Positions 35,769 through 49,044 of a DNA stretch of 64,000 nucleotides are shown in pieces (positions within the stretch are counted from its first letter, which is position 1; each line of letters starts with the position of its first letter). Under the pieces are notes generated by a model, which was not told where the DNA came from, ran no database searches, and saw only the letters and a program-made list of their open reading frames with translations. Source of the stretch: Dipylidium caninum (lineage: Eukaryota; Platyhelminthes; Cestoda; Cyclophyllidea; Dipylidiidae); contig QEYB01000180.1 in the NCBI GenBank assembly GCA_017562135.1, positions 310,001 through 374,000 of the forward strand. The letters run 5' to 3'. Position numbers and translations under genes: made by a program.

Positions 35769-38169
35769 CTAGGTCGCCGTGACGGCCTCACTAGTGGTTC
35801 TTGGCGCCATGGTGATAATGTCGTGGGGAGATGAGAACCTTTCTTCGCCTTCTTGGCAAGTCAACTGACCGTCGTGAAAACAGGCGCGAAGGATTTCCGC
35901 ATCTTCCTCATCACTGTAGTTACCCCAACCACTGCAGAGACCCGGGGCACCGAAGAGCCATGGAGAGAGGTCGGGTTGTGCGATGGCCGCACTCAGAGGA
36001 GGCGCGTACTGCGAGACATATTCAAGAACGCTAGGCGCCTCTGCCAAACCCTTTAAATAGGGAATGAGATCCAGCAATGCTGTATCTGTCGGGTCATCAA
36101 ACCACGTAACGATTTGCAGCTGTGAAAAAAGGAAGAAATTCGCCCAGATACAGCTGGCATTAACGCCCTTCACATGGATCACTTAAAACGCGTCACCACA
36201 AGTCTATTAGAGGGTAAACCGTAAGGAGGGTCACTGAATAATCAAAGATTCCCAGTAAATACGATGAAACGAAAAAGCTTTACCTCCATAAACAATTCAA
36301 ACAGTCTAGGAGAATTCTTCATAAGTTAAAAAGAACAATACGGAAGAATAAAAATGGGAGTGGTAACAGGAGGACACATAAGGAACAAGCGTATGTAACC
36401 ATTTAGGGTACGGAACAATCGAGAATAAGAGTATGAGGATGGTCAAATATTAATTCTAAGAGCCATCAAAAATATACTAAATTTTGCAGACGAACTGCGC
36501 TCAATGAGCCTGCCGTTTCCTTCAAATAGAAAACTAATAACAGGTTGGCGAAACGTTATCCCACAGGAAAGAACAACAGCAGCACTTAAGGGTCAAATAA
36601 CTAGTTATGCACTCCTGGTAATAAGAAAAGGTGCCCAAAAGCGGGAACGTACTGCATTTTGCCGATGGAAGTAGAAGGAGATGGGAGAGTTGTCTATAAT
36701 ACAAATTTGGTCGATATCCCGACCGAGGACGGCAAGATGTTTGATGTAGTTGCTTTTGAAAAAGACGCAGGACTCCCGGAAAAGCCGGTGTTTGAAGTGG
36801 CCCGCGGGGTCAATCCGATCACAAACAGGATCCGCGTACTAGAAGCATGAAAAATGAGAAAAAACACACAAACAAATAACGCTAACAGGCTACATAGGCG
36901 TAAGGGAAGGATGAAGAAAACAATTGCTACGCAGTCAGGAGACATTAAAGCGTCCGATGGGCGTAAGGTAGACGAAGACTTTCAGGAGGCTGGAAATGTT
37001 TCAGTAAAAAAATTAAAAACGTCGACAGAGATGATAGGGATTCAAAAACGATTTTTGGAGGTTGAAAGAAGGTTAACGAAGACTAACTGACGGCTAAGGA
37101 AGGTATTTTGACAAGTCGTCGCATGCATGCGCGTGCAAAAGGGATAAACGTGTAAAGACAAAAGCAAAGGTATATTGAAAGCTAGGTAGGCAAAAAAAAC
37201 TTTTCTTATTTAATTGCCTCACCTTTAAAATAATAATCATCAAATAAACAGATATTATAAGCAATGAAACCAAAGTATGGGGTAACGAAGATTATATGGA
37301 AGAGGCTTAGGTAGTAAAAGATTGCACATTAACGGGGCAGGAAAGGGCATAAATTAACTTGTCAATTCTGCCTTCCTCGACGACAAGAGGCAGTAAATTG
37401 CCAAAACAAATGCACGGACTCCCAGCAGCGAGTAACGGATTATGCAAGAAATCATTTGGAGAACATTTAAGGCCTTACCATACTTAGGCTTGCTGTGAAC
37501 ATGACCACTTCAAAGAGAGGGCCAATTGTCTCAATAAAAGTCTCCAAATGGGGCCGCTTGCAGACCGACACCTAGGAGAGGCAAAGCAAATGTGGAATTT
37601 GGCATAAACGCCGCTGTTCGTGTTTGGTCGCACATAAAAAGTGGACGCCGAAAAAGCGAGAAACAAGTGATAAAAATTATGTCGACGGGGTAAATACCAA
37701 AAAGGCAAACTCGAAGCGCTACGTCGAGCCTACACACAAAATAATGCGCCAGTAACTCCTCTCAACCACCACTACATGATAAGGTGAAAGTATGTCGACC
37801 CCCCCTCCCCCCACAATTATCCCACACAAGGTAATACGCCCTCTTAGGCAATGGAAGCAGTATACTATCAGATCCGACTGGAGAGAAATAGGGTTGTGAC
37901 AATTTATTAAATTGGTATACGTTGACAGAGAAAATATTTTCATCACTCAGCACCTAAATCGCGAGACCCCCTACTTAAAAAAGGCACAAATCTGGATGGG
38001 GTGAATAAAACAGCTCAACTGTCAGTCAGTAGCTCAAGACTCGTGTTGTTGAATGTGTGCTGAGACGGCCGTTTGAGGTGCACAAGCTGGAGAGTGGGTA
38101 GTTTAGTTAGCTTAACAATGCTCCGCAAAAGACCTATTCAGACACAGGCGAGCACAATAAAGAAGTCTT

Positions 38170-38200
<31 letters not shown>

Positions 38201-41200
38201 CACCATACGTCAGTGTTTGTGAGAAAGGAAAAAGACTGGTTAAAACATACGAGATTATGCTCAATTGCTGTAAAAAAAGAAGTGTGAATAATTGATCTAA
38301 TCAAAAGCACTTCCAGTTCACCGATGTGGTGAAATCAAGGGGAGGGATGGACAAAATTGCAAATGTACTTGTAGTGCCTAAAAAGCTTTGCAATATACGA
38401 AACAGAGCACCTCCCCGCTTAACTGGGTATCCGGGAAATACTAATAACAAATAGATGGTAAGTCGGTGATAAATAAATTAAAGGTAAGCTTAAGAACCAA
38501 GGAAATATGCTTACCTCATGTTGAACATTCTCAATTTCTACAGTCACGGTGAAATCAGCATTCTCTACCGGCTAAAATGGATTAAAAAAGAGATGAGATA
38601 CTTGAGGAATGTATTCAGTACAATTGGATACGTAGTCCGTTTGAAGTAATAAAAAATATAGGTAAGTTATACATTCCATATATTTAGGAAGTATTACGTA
38701 TAATTTAGAAAATCAGAGCCAAGTGGCCAACACGACTGTTGTTCTAGACTGCGGAGAAGACCAGATTTTCGTTGGTCTGAAACACACCCCTTACTAGTAA
38801 ATGTCCGTTTATAATAAGGGGGACTTTTAAATAAAGGGGGAAACCAGTTTGGAGATTAATTACGGAGGCGAAAAATTGGGATTCACCTTGAAAGAGCTGT
38901 GTACTAGGGTCTCATCCAGATCAAGAACAAGGCACTTCTTCCCTATACAATCAGGCGAGGGCTGGCCCAAGAGGTTTTCCTTAGGATTCGACTAAAAGGG
39001 ACGCATTTGTAATAAGCCATCATGAGAAATGCGTGAAGCAGAAAATAATTTTTCGCATGAAGAATTTAAAAAGACAAGGTGGTCTAAAAATAGCTCGCAA
39101 GATTATGTTAAGATGTTAACGCACTTAGAAATTTTTAAGCACATTTGCGAAACAAGGTTTACGCAAAATTAAAATACCAAGTTACCTCCGCCTAAATGTT
39201 CAAGCCCAATGAACACTTGCAATTTAAAAAAATGAGCACTATAATAATTAATTGGGTTTGTGGGGCAAACACTGAGGAGTGGTTGTTATGACAATAGTTA
39301 CTAAATGGTGTTAATTCGTTTTATGGTACTACTGAATGGAGAAAAAATGACGGTGGTGAAAAGAGATCTGAACACCAATGAACAGCGACTCATTCTTAAA
39401 ATCTTAAACTTTAATGGATAATTTAAGCGAGTAAAACCCCAACAAGGGAAAACTATAGCCAGGCTAGACTAATCTCCAGTGGCTGCAGCAGGCACTTGGA
39501 GAGCGCAGGGTTTGCAGCACGCGTGCCAAGCGTGCCAAAGTGCAATTGGCTGTGGCAGACGAGTGTGCAGACACGAGCTGGGTGATGGGAGGGTGTGGGG
39601 TGGGGGCGACCAACTAACTAAACAGTCAAAGTTGCATCTCAAGAGCCTGAGACGCGCGGATACATCGATTGGGTGGTTGCCAAAACTGCGAGATGCAGAA
39701 TCCCATCGGCAAAGAGAGGGTGCACACAAACGTACAGTTGTGCTTAATGGTGAAATCTATCTACCACAATAGAAAATCAAAAATAAAATTCGTTGCGTCA
39801 ATTTGCGTATTCACCGGCCATCTTAAATTGGGTAAGCAAAAGAGTGATTCCTGTGTGTACTGCATGTATGTTCAGTATTAATTGATAGTACACAAATGTA
39901 AGGCTAGCATGTCACTAACTGCTCAAGAGGAATGATTTCAACCGAAAAGGGGCACAAAGGCGGATGAACTCTGGAGAGGTCAAAACGTGGAGCGAAGTCC
40001 ATGTACCAAAACAACGCAATAGTGAAACGAAAAGTGAAGAATCAGGATCTAAGTTCACCAATCATTGTTTGACAGATGAAGCATTAAGATTGTATCATTT
40101 GTACGAAAGCCTGCACTGCCTGGACGGCTGAAATACAAGAGTGCCTAAAAATGTCATTGATGGAATATTTTCGACTCGATGAAGAGTCATAGACAAAATG
40201 ATGCTAAACACAGGTGTTAATGGCAGTATCTTTCTTTTCTATTGGCTATGGAGTAAGTATCGAATATGGCAAAGCATATTTGCTTTTAGATGACCACTTC
40301 AAGCGATATCCCAACTTTTAATCAAACATGTGCACTTAAGAAATGACGTCGGAGGCGGAACAACGGAGATGACCATCCTTTTGTTAAAGCTTAAAATCAT
40401 TCGGAAAAATTAGGTGATTCATGTTCCACCAATTACCACAGTTCGATGGAGAACGTTATTTTGCCGTTCCCGTTGTCGGTAGGATGCGGTGCATTCGAAA
40501 GCGAACAGGATACAAAACTGGACAGCAATGCCACACCTTGCCAATGGAACAGGGAAAACACAGATGATTTGATTAACCGTAATGCCTATGGAATAGCGTT
40601 CGGTTTGTTGCGTCAAATGCGCAGGAAATGCGAGCTCCAAAAAGCGCGCGTACACTTCACGACTTCCCATGGCAATGCAAAGTGCAATGGAAAAAGTAAT
40701 ACAGGTTCTAGTGAAGTAACTTAAACCGTAGTTTATGAAACTAGAGTCGGGCACCAATGGAAGGTATATAGTCTCTTTAAAAGTTGAACAAAGGAGAATT
40801 AATAAGTCTGCCATAAAGCAATCTTGACAAAAGCAGAAAAATGAACCACTCTCAAGAACGGTCAAAAATTTTCCATTTAGTTGTATTTGCCAGGGACTTA
40901 AATAGACGAATTTCACAGCAATACGTAACGCTACTTATAGATTTCTCGATTCACGAAACCATATTAATATAAAAATTAGCCTGATGCACAAAGAAAATTA
41001 ATGTGGGGCTCGAGGCAAAAAATACGCTATTGTGCAAATATGCTAATTATACGGCATTCTACTCTGATAGCTACGGCCAATCGGTATGATTCTTACCCCG
41101 AATGTGTCGTACAGTTATGCACACAAAATGGAATTGACTTCCCCTCGTCTAAAGTATAAATTTAATTTGATGCAATATTCATACAAACACATTTCAGGTT

Positions 41201-43581
41201 AGAAAAAAATCTATAGTAGGTATAGCAGTTCCCATATGTATATACATCTTTAAGTTTATATTTGTATAAACGACGGTGAATTACAAAAAAAAAACTTTAG
41301 AAGATACCAAGGACGTGAAGCGTATATCTTAGGAGAAAATGAGGCCTTTAATGTAAATACTCCCATTTCCCGTCTAAAGTTTTTTGCTCATATGCAAAAA
41401 GGATAACCAAAAATGTGTGAAATACTGTTTGGTTTACAATGCAACTCATGAAGTTAAGTGAAATCACAAATAATATATGCCATATTATAAAAATTTACAA
41501 AATGACGCCGTTATGCACATCAAAAGAGTGAAAATAGACTACAGCGGATAAAAAGAGGAAGCGAGGACTTAACCACGCTGTCTGAGCGCACTAAGACAAA
41601 CGCCCTATTTTCTAGATTCATGATTTCAAGGGCAAGGAGGCCAACTTTTCTGCGTTACAACAAATATTTAAATCAAATATACAACGGAATATGAGTAAAA
41701 TAAATATAGATACATGAATATTCATCGCATCAGTAGTGCATTTCCACACCATAGTGTTGAGTAAAATTGCTTACATAACAACTAACCAGGTGCCTATTTT
41801 CAAGAAAGCATTAAGAATACCGAAAGTTTATGAGGCGAGGACATGTGGGGAGAGTAATTACTTCCGCATCAAGTTGACTACACACTAGTGGAAGCACAGC
41901 ACAAGAGACTGTGGCAACTTCAGAAGGAATGGAGGAGGTGGAGCGCAGATTGATGAGTCACCCGGCCAGGCGGCTGTGGGGCTCTGTGCCCATACCTTCA
42001 ACGGGCGGATAAACCTGGCCTACGAAGCCCGAAACACGTGACTAAATAAACTGACACTTTGGGAATATTGTTACATATAGCGGAAAAAGGTTTTCAGGGA
42101 ATAATGAGTAGAATAGCTTTCAAACATCTAGGCGAGAATCTGCTGCAAAAAAAATAAGATAATGTATACCATTAGCAAGTCTTTACACTCCACGATGATT
42201 AACCAGCAAAATCGAGCAAAGTCCATTCATTGCATTCCCCTGTAACTGTCTTATTCCTCTCGAAGGTGGTATGATGTTTCAGATCAGTGAAGACGTGTGC
42301 GGCTACGACTTCGCGAGCTCCCTATGCACAGGCAGCAATTGTCAATCACACCAAACCAACGAAATTTAGGTTTGGATGTCCAAATTGCTTGATTCACCAA
42401 AATTGAAATAACCGCTTATTCGTTTTATTAAAACAGTACCTTCATTAGTCAAGTAGGTTAGAGTTTAAGGCGAACAAGTAGCAAGAACTTTTCAAGAATC
42501 AGAACTTGTACATATGGACCTTCACAAAAAACAATAACCATATAAGAAATTAACGTCAGATCCAGTGAATTATCAAGCTCTTAAATACTGTGCATTCAAA
42601 TCAACCAATCAGGTAAACATAAGGATTTAACGAAATGTCTCAAAAGCCGTAGGACACAATCAAAAAATCAGGTTCTAACAGGTGAATCTCCATCCACACA
42701 AATAAGAGCCTCCTTTAGAATCAGGAACGATGCAAGCGAGCAAAAAGTACTTGGCTATAGGGGAACACGTCACTGACTTTAACCACATTTGCATCGAATG
42801 TTAATGGAATCGTCTAGCACCCGGATTATTCTCGTACACATATACGGACAAAAGTCCGTTTCTTATGAAAGGATAAGTAACGACCATATGGAAAGCCGGA
42901 AGCATAAATACTAAGGTCAAAGTAATTCACCTGAGCAGGTGGTTCCAAGTAGGAGTCGTCACTCCGAATGCTATCCTGCGAATGAACCGATTCGGACATA
43001 CGGTCGTCTAGATTCACATGGCAACCCGCCACACCGTTCTCTTCTCCATGAAAATGGTCGACTTCAGAAGATAGTGAAGTAGGCATCTCGTGTTGGGTAA
43101 CGAGGAGGGTAGGCGCCGGAGACTTCAGACGCTCATCTGCCAGCTGGAGAGACTTCTGCACAGAGCGTAACTTAACCGTATTCCTTGAAGTTCCACTACT
43201 GAGGGTATTCTTTTTCTTAAAGAGGCCGGACCACTTAGAGGTCTTAGTAAGTTTGTTACTGACAACTTCGGGGGCAGTGTTGGGAGTCGTACGGTTGAGT
43301 GCTCCATGCTGTTGGGCAGATGGTAGGAGCGAACGTACTGGTAGTTTGGCACGAGAAGGAACGCAACAGAAAAAACGTCTCCAACCGTCAGTACCTCGAC
43401 TAGCAGATATATCTGCCTTCCGATAGTTAGGAGTTATACCTTCCGACTGTTCGGTACAAATTGAGGCGGGTGACGATGCAGTTTCCTGTTCCGAGTCTTT
43501 TGAAGGATTCAGTGAGATTCGTTTTAAGTGCACTTCTGGATGAGCATCAGATGTAACTGCTGATGTGATTGTTGATTCATC
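35769..43581 (-). CDS. CTDSPL: SCP-family RNA polymerase II CTD small phosphatase
   Basis: HAD-superfamily phosphatase that dephosphorylates the RNA polymerase II C-terminal domain and other phosphoserine targets. Exons in transcription order are about 43581-42931, 42019-41996 (24-nt micro-exon, inferred), 38991-38887, 38571-38515, 37571-37479, 36838-36653 and 36119-35769. All junctions are in phase 0. The catalytic DLDETLVHSSF carries the nucleophile Asp and acid Asp. PVENADFTV, CKRPHLETF, FEVVMFTASLSM, YADPVCDRIDP, RLFRESCVFFK, IIDNSPISFYFH and WFDDPTDTALLDLIPYL follow in family order with no gaps against human CTDSPL. The first exon has GWRRFFCC, like the palmitoylated FFCC of human SCPs, but is much longer and serine-rich. 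It has no in-frame ATG, so a further 5' exon is expected above 43581. The C-terminus runs about 90 residues past the usual end. The CTDSP1/2/L choice is not resolved. Confidence 0.9.
38170..38197. repeat. (CA)n microsatellite
   Basis: About fourteen CA units within an intron of the CTD phosphatase gene. Confidence 0.9.
38992..41995 (-). other. Long intron of the CTD phosphatase gene
   Basis: An AT-rich intron lies between the micro-exon and the catalytic exon. It contains a GC-richer island at about 39470-39770, open on both strands but without a motif. A 165-residue minus-strand frame at 40419-40916 has a hydrophobic, random-looking composition and no splice support. Neither is called as a gene. 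Confidence 0.5.
41996..42019 (-). CDS. CTDSPL: Candidate 24-nt micro-exon of the CTD phosphatase gene
   Basis: On the minus strand TTCGTAG precedes GCCAGG.. and GAAG is followed by GTATGG. This is exactly 24 nt in phase 0, encoding ARFIRPLK. Inserted between PPAQ and SNPKE it aligns with human PPAKYLLPE just before the catalytic domain. The surrounding intron is AT-rich while this patch is GC-rich. It could be a cassette exon. Confidence 0.5.
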
Positions 43582-45128
43582 TAATCAAGTGTGGAACAAA
43601 AGTATGCAACGTAAGGTTTTTTGATTTTTAAAACGAAAACCAAATCCAATTCTGCGCTGTCTGGGAGATCGAACAAAGAAACCTAAATATCGCCTATAAA
43701 AATGTAGCAAATGCTGAAAGTATGATAAGAGACAGCCAAACATCGAATGTGGCAAAATCTACCTGGTTATAACAGAATTGAAATTACGACAGAATTAGAG
43801 AGCCGAGAATCAAAAAAACGTTTAAAGAGAGACCGATAAAATCTATGTCGCTTGAGAACCATAACTGACAAGCGAGCAAATATACAGTCAGAAACCTGAC
43901 AACACACGAAACGGAAAACAGAAAAATGCGGTATAATAAATCGATGGCGCATATAGGCATAACAAAAAACAAAGCAAATGCTGAGAAAGCTTAATACCCC
44001 CGAAGAAAAAGGAATTAAATAAACGCCAGCAGCTATGAACTAGATAAAATGAGCACGCAGGGTGAATATCCTGGCTATAAGTACTCACATTGTTTGAAGT
44101 TTGAATCAAATTCACTTCTAGACCAAGCAACGCTGGCATGTCTAGGCAGAGGTGGGGTGGCTTCCCCAATACTGATGGAGTGCAGACTGTGCTTCGCAGA
44201 AACTGTGCGATTAATTGAAAGAAAATCTCTGAATTTGGCAGGCCCTGAATGCAACAGGTGGGGGCGAGAGCACCAGTCTATCACATTCTTCAGGTGACAA
44301 AGATTCGTGAGAACCGTGTTTAGACTGGCCTGCCATAGTATAACACACCAAACTGCTGGGAGGAGAAAACTTTGATGGCCACACAAACAGGTGAGAGTCG
44401 AAATGATGGAAGCCTACGAAAAGCTGGAAATCTCACAAAAATACAGAACTCATGGCATTAGGTACTGCCCAGCAATTAACACGAAAGTAGAGGGCCAGTT
44501 GGAAAAGGGAAACACCAAAGGGCGCAGGAGAACTAGCCAGTGCATTTAAACAGGGCGGGTCGGCAAGCATAATTTATATGAGCACATATAACAATATATG
44601 TTTAGGTGATATGCATAAGTAGCGTCACAATAATGAATTTTCTGTTATACTCACTTATTTATGAAAACTTGTCGAATTTATCGAAAATGCGCTGGCTGGC
44701 TGTACGCTCGTAACTGCGCCGCCAATTGAACCGATGTAGAATATCACCGTCTCACTGCAGCCGAACAATCCTCAACTCAGTCTCATACCCCAAAGGCATT
44801 AATCTTCACAAATCGGGGAGCAGAGCATCTACACTCCCACCAACGCCAGCCTAAACAAACTATGGACCGCGTGTACCCAACGCCTCCAACTCAACCGCCT
44901 CTCCCCGATGTACTAAACACCCCAACTCCCGTAACTAGAGAACCCACCTACAAACTTGGCTTTTGCAAAAGCAGGGAGAAGAAAACACAAGACCAACGTT
45001 TACGAGTTCTATCAAAACCGAAATGCAAGCAGCGGTACACCAAATCAAAGTTTCCATTAACCAAATTCCGCATATCCACGATTCAAAGTGTTTATTGTAC
45101 TGGAAATAGTTAGGAGCAAATAACGTTC
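43582..45128. other. Region between the CTD phosphatase and NLE1
   Basis: Probably contains the missing first exon and promoter of the CTD phosphatase gene. Short open frames at 44862-45113 (+) and 43888-44169 (-) lack motifs. No gene is supported. Confidence 0.4.
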
Positions 45129-47996
45129 TCACGACCGCCATCTAAAAGAAAAAAGGAATTTCCATAAATTTTCGTTGAAAGAGACAAATCAATTTATAAA
45201 TACCCACATTAGTTACTGTGGCGACGAAAATCGAGCGTGATCGAAAACATGTCTACACCGCAAAGCTCATGTAAAGCTGATCGATCACAGTGAACAGAAA
45301 ACGTAAGGCAAAGGCGAAAGTGCGACTAAGCACATGTTTAATTCATCCCTATTAATTCCGAATGCATTCTAAAACATTGGCGCTATAACTCACATTTTGA
45401 GCACACGATCTTTCCCACCGGATACAACGCGTTGTCCATCTGGACTCCAGTCTAGCGCATACACTGCGTCCGCATGACCGGGCAGATCATGAACAATATG
45501 ACGCCGTCTCTGGTGAGGTTGGTACTTCCCACCATCAACAGTCTCAACTCTCTTCTGCGAATGCGTTTCTTGATCATCTTGTACAGCAGCTTCCTGTCGC
45601 CAGCGGCGGACCTCCGCGACACTCCACAACTTCAGCGTGGAGTCTTTCGAACCAGACACCAACAAACGGGAATCACAAGACCATGCCACCAAATACACAT
45701 CCTGCACATGACCGAACATAGTCGCCAGAAATCTTTAAAAGCAAAACCACCGTTTGTGAAGTGAAATTTAACCAAACAGTAATTGACAGCGATTACTATA
45801 ACTGACTAAGATGGTTCATAAATCCGAACTCACTGTCCACTGAATCCATCCCAAATCTTGACGGAATGGTCAAAACTGGCGCTGGCGATAAGGCGGGCAT
45901 CGGGTGAGAATTTGACGTCATTGACCACACTGCGATGCCCTGTCATTCGCGGACAAATTGGGTTCTTGGAGATTTCGGGAGTCCACAGGGATAGAGTATT
46001 GTCGTCAGATCCTGCAACTAGACGCTCGGGATGTGTCCCCTGTAAAAATTTAAAAAATAAAAATCGAAATTATCACCAAAATTCTACTAACATATAAGTT
46101 TGATATGGAAATGCTGAACCAGACTTGATAACTCGACAACTGTTATTGTTTTCACAAAAAAGACCCATTTAGCGGCCTACGCTAAACATTTCTGACAACA
46201 GAAATTTAATATTCAAGAGAACTTTACAAAACGCACAACGGGTTTTTGTGAAAGGCCGCAAATACTTTCGCAAAAAATATTTGATGTCCTACCGTTTATC
46301 AACATCCTCAAGCATATCCCAATTTCCAAAAAAACCAGGAAGTCATGCTATGTAAATCAGGATCGATCATAAACGATAAACGAGAATTAAAAATACATCA
46401 ATCAACTAAAAGGCAATTTCATCCAATTCACAATTTTACCTTAACCTTTTCATAAAGTCTCTTTGCTCGTTGCTGCATAAGTTCTCCTAAATGTACAGAG
46501 GATTTCCAAGTATAAGTAAAAATTGATGAAATATGACACTAGATAATAGACTATTTACTGTTATTCTCCTCAACAGAGACAGAGATGGTGGACTTAGTCA
46601 GAACTGCATCTGCGGGATCAAAAAATCCAGTGCGGAGGACGTAGTCGACACTAAGCGCCAAACAGTTGACCCAATGGCCATGAAGGTCCAAGCGTCGGCA
46701 GAGCGCGCCGTCTGTACTACGCCACACGCAAATGGTGCGATCTTGGCTTGACGAGTAAAGCAAGTCAGTTCCTCCCCAGCGTAGACTCGTTACAGGTTTT
46801 TTGTGGCCCGACAGTATACGGCTCGGACTGCCGGTCACTGTATCCCAGATAATTATCGATGTTTCCTGGTAAGCAGCAGCCAAAAGACGGCAATATGCGT
46901 CCCTTCATTATGTAAAAAAACAAAGGTTCTGCCATATATTTCCGTAACAGATATGGAAAAATTTGTAAGAGGATAGTGTAAAACTGATCATTAAGTGATA
47001 AAAGCACATCACGAAAACATAAACTGTAGCCAAACATACAGATGAAGTGGACGCCACACAAGCGAACGTATCCAACGCGATTTCGAATTAGTCGGTGTTC
47101 GGGCAAGTGCAGATGGAATGAGAAGCGAAGGTGAACCCAAAACCCAATTGCCTTTCTCGTCTTGACACCACAAACAAATAAAACCGCCTTGACAGCCGGA
47201 GGCGAGACGTAGACCGTCAGGTGACCAAGAGAGGCACAAAACCGGAAAGTGATGAGCATCATTAACGGGAGTTTGGGGAAGCTCCGTGTTGAGGTCCCAA
47301 AAACGAACAGTACAGTCTCCTGACCCAGTGGCAAGGGCTCTGAAAGAATTAATCACTATTAGGTAATACTTAAAAGCGACTACACAGTCAAATAAATAGT
47401 TAGTAGTGCGATACGAGGAGCAAAAATGAAACGATCACGAACAAGCATGATAACCGGGAGCATTAAAATTAGATTGAGTGGCTAAATAGACAAGGCGAAC
47501 AATGTTAAATTGTACCTGGCGTCTGGAGAGAATAAGGCGACTAAAACAGCACCTTTGTGACCGGGAAGTGTACTAGTGCATCTCGTTACCGGTCTTACGC
47601 GAAAAATACTCTGCACCTGATAAGTCACTTTAATAACGGACTCGGTTATGGCTCCTGACTCGAGGTGAGCAGTACCATTTGGATTTTCCTTAAGTGACCC
47701 GATAGCAGAATATTGAGCAATACCTGAGGCAAGGTCGTCAAGAATTTGTACATCGCCAATAAAGAATTCATAGATTTCGGGTTCAATCGAATTCTGCACA
47801 AAAAGCAAAGAATAAAAAAAGCATAGAAAAGCCCAACCTTTTCTAGAAGTGTGGTTAGTATATCGGTAAGGTCAGAAGTAGAACTCCTACACGGCACAAA
47901 CACGGGATTCATAGTTTCTTCGCCGCTCGAATCAACAAACTGAATGAATAGAGACTGTTCGCCCTTTACGAGGTGGTCTAATTGTGAGTCGGTCAT
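45129..47996 (-). CDS. NLE1: Notchless (NLE1), ribosome-assembly WD40 protein
   Basis: Nuclear/nucleolar factor of 60S subunit maturation and substrate of the Mdn1/Rea1 AAA-ATPase. It was first described as a Notch modifier. Eight exons: 47996-47838, 47793-47516, 47339-47040, 46902-46559, 46486-46440, 46039-45834, 45732-45394 and 45141-45129. They sum to 562 codons with every phase matching, giving 561 residues (human 485). The N-terminal NLE domain (LFIQFVDSSGEE) ends in IFRVRPVTRCTSTLPGHKGA, close to human IFRVRAVTRCTSSLEGHSEA. WD repeats include CTVRFWDLNTELP, LRWGGTDLLYSSSQDRTI, ERLVAGSDDNTLSLW, LIASASFDHSVKIWDG, LLVSGSKDSTLKLW and ALDWSPDGQRVVSGGKD. The last exon is 13 nt and turns KM-stop into KIWRS-stop, matching the family's KIW/RIW end. 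An insert (WRQEAAVQDDQETHSQ) lengthens one inter-blade loop. Confidence 0.95.
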
Positions 47997-48486
47997 TTTC
48001 AATCAGGAAAGCTGAAATTTAAAGAAAAACGACACGTCTCACGATTGAGTAAATACGGCCAGAATAAATTGCTGAATGCAGAGGGAATGGATGTAAATAA
48101 GCTAGCTAACTACGTGATTAAAGGACTAACGACCCAAACGCTTAGGCCAAAAATCGCGAAGGACAAAGAGAACGCCCCAAACGCGCAAAACCACGCCAGA
48201 CGCTGACAACAGGAGTGGCTCAAGGCCAATATGAGAAGTAGCTACTAAAGTTAATTCCGTAAGAACCTATCAAAAGTTCGCGTATATTTTTGCACTTTAG
48301 TGCAAGGGAAACGAAAATGACTTTTCACAATAGCAGTATCATTTGCTGAATAGAGACATAAACACGTTTTGGATTGTTCTGCAGTGGTAAAAATCAATGG
48401 TAAGATATTATATTGCATGTAAACTATTTTCATAAGGCCACAAGATTTATATTTTGTTGGGAAAAACAACGTTCCGAAAAGGAAAC
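47997..48486. other. Intergenic, NLE1 5' side
   Basis: On the minus strand TTTAAATTTCAG ends at 48012, 15 nt before the NLE1 ATG. No upstream exon is recognised. The rest is AT-rich and featureless. Confidence 0.45.
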
Positions 48487-48830
48487 TTATGCATTCAATG
48501 AGACTATATGTGTATGATAATTTTCAAGGTTCGGGGGAATTTGACCATGTAAAATGCGGTTAAATTCACCACGTACGTATTCAGCAATAAGTTCCTCAAC
48601 TCCAAAGCCTGCAAATAACACGTCTTTCTTAAGACCGGGGAGGAATTTGCAGAAATCGAAAAAAGATTCTCGCCAATACCATTAAGTCAGCTTATAGCAC
48701 CCAAATCAACGCTTCCTCGACGGGCGAACATCCTTCATTAACCGTTACTTTCTTTCTAATATTGGGACGTAATCCGAAGTTGGCACACCAAAGATATAAG
48801 CAAGTCTCCACACTGTCTGCGAAAATGATG
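48487..48830 (-). CDS. Unidentified exon group on the minus strand
   Basis: Two stretches look coding. The upstream one, after a TTTTCGCAG acceptor near 48805, reads SVETCLYLWCANFGLRPNIR and meets a possible donor AAA/GTAACG. The downstream one ends at TAA (48487) and reads FFDFCKFLPGLKKDVLFAGF then GVEELIAEYVRGEFNRILHG. The composition is protein-like and cysteine/aromatic rich, but I recognise no family. A stop just 5' of the second stretch leaves the join unresolved. It sits between NLE1 and TMEM41B but is not in frame with TMEM41B, whose own stop at 49045 gives a full-length end. Confidence 0.4.
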
Positions 48831-49044
48831 CCACTCACACTATAAGATTCACTAATAGCAAAGCACATAGGTCAAATCCCCAATAAAACTACTAAGCATC
48901 CACTATTATAAGCGTTAGTCATTTCCCCGGAGAAAGCCATTAGGAAAGCTAGGAAAACTTTATGCTTTAGAATAAAGTATCCCTCTTGGACATTACCATC
49001 TCCGAAAAATTACACAGCCCTTTCCGGAAAATAGGTGCGCATAC

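Noticed and set aside
35769..36182. First thought to be the C-terminus of TIM50
   Set aside because: WFDDPTDTALLDLIPYL and the upstream DLDETLVHSSF exons match SCP-type CTD phosphatases without gaps. TIM50 shares the fold but fits less well, and no presequence or membrane span is present.
36659..36850. 63-residue plus-strand ORF
   Set aside because: It is the antisense of the catalytic phosphatase exon 36838-36653.
39479..39772. GC-rich ORF pair on both strands
   Set aside because: Open on both strands with no motif. Probably a GC island in an intron.
40419..40916. 165-residue minus-strand ORF
   Set aside because: Lies in a phosphatase intron, has random hydrophobic composition, and no splice or motif support.
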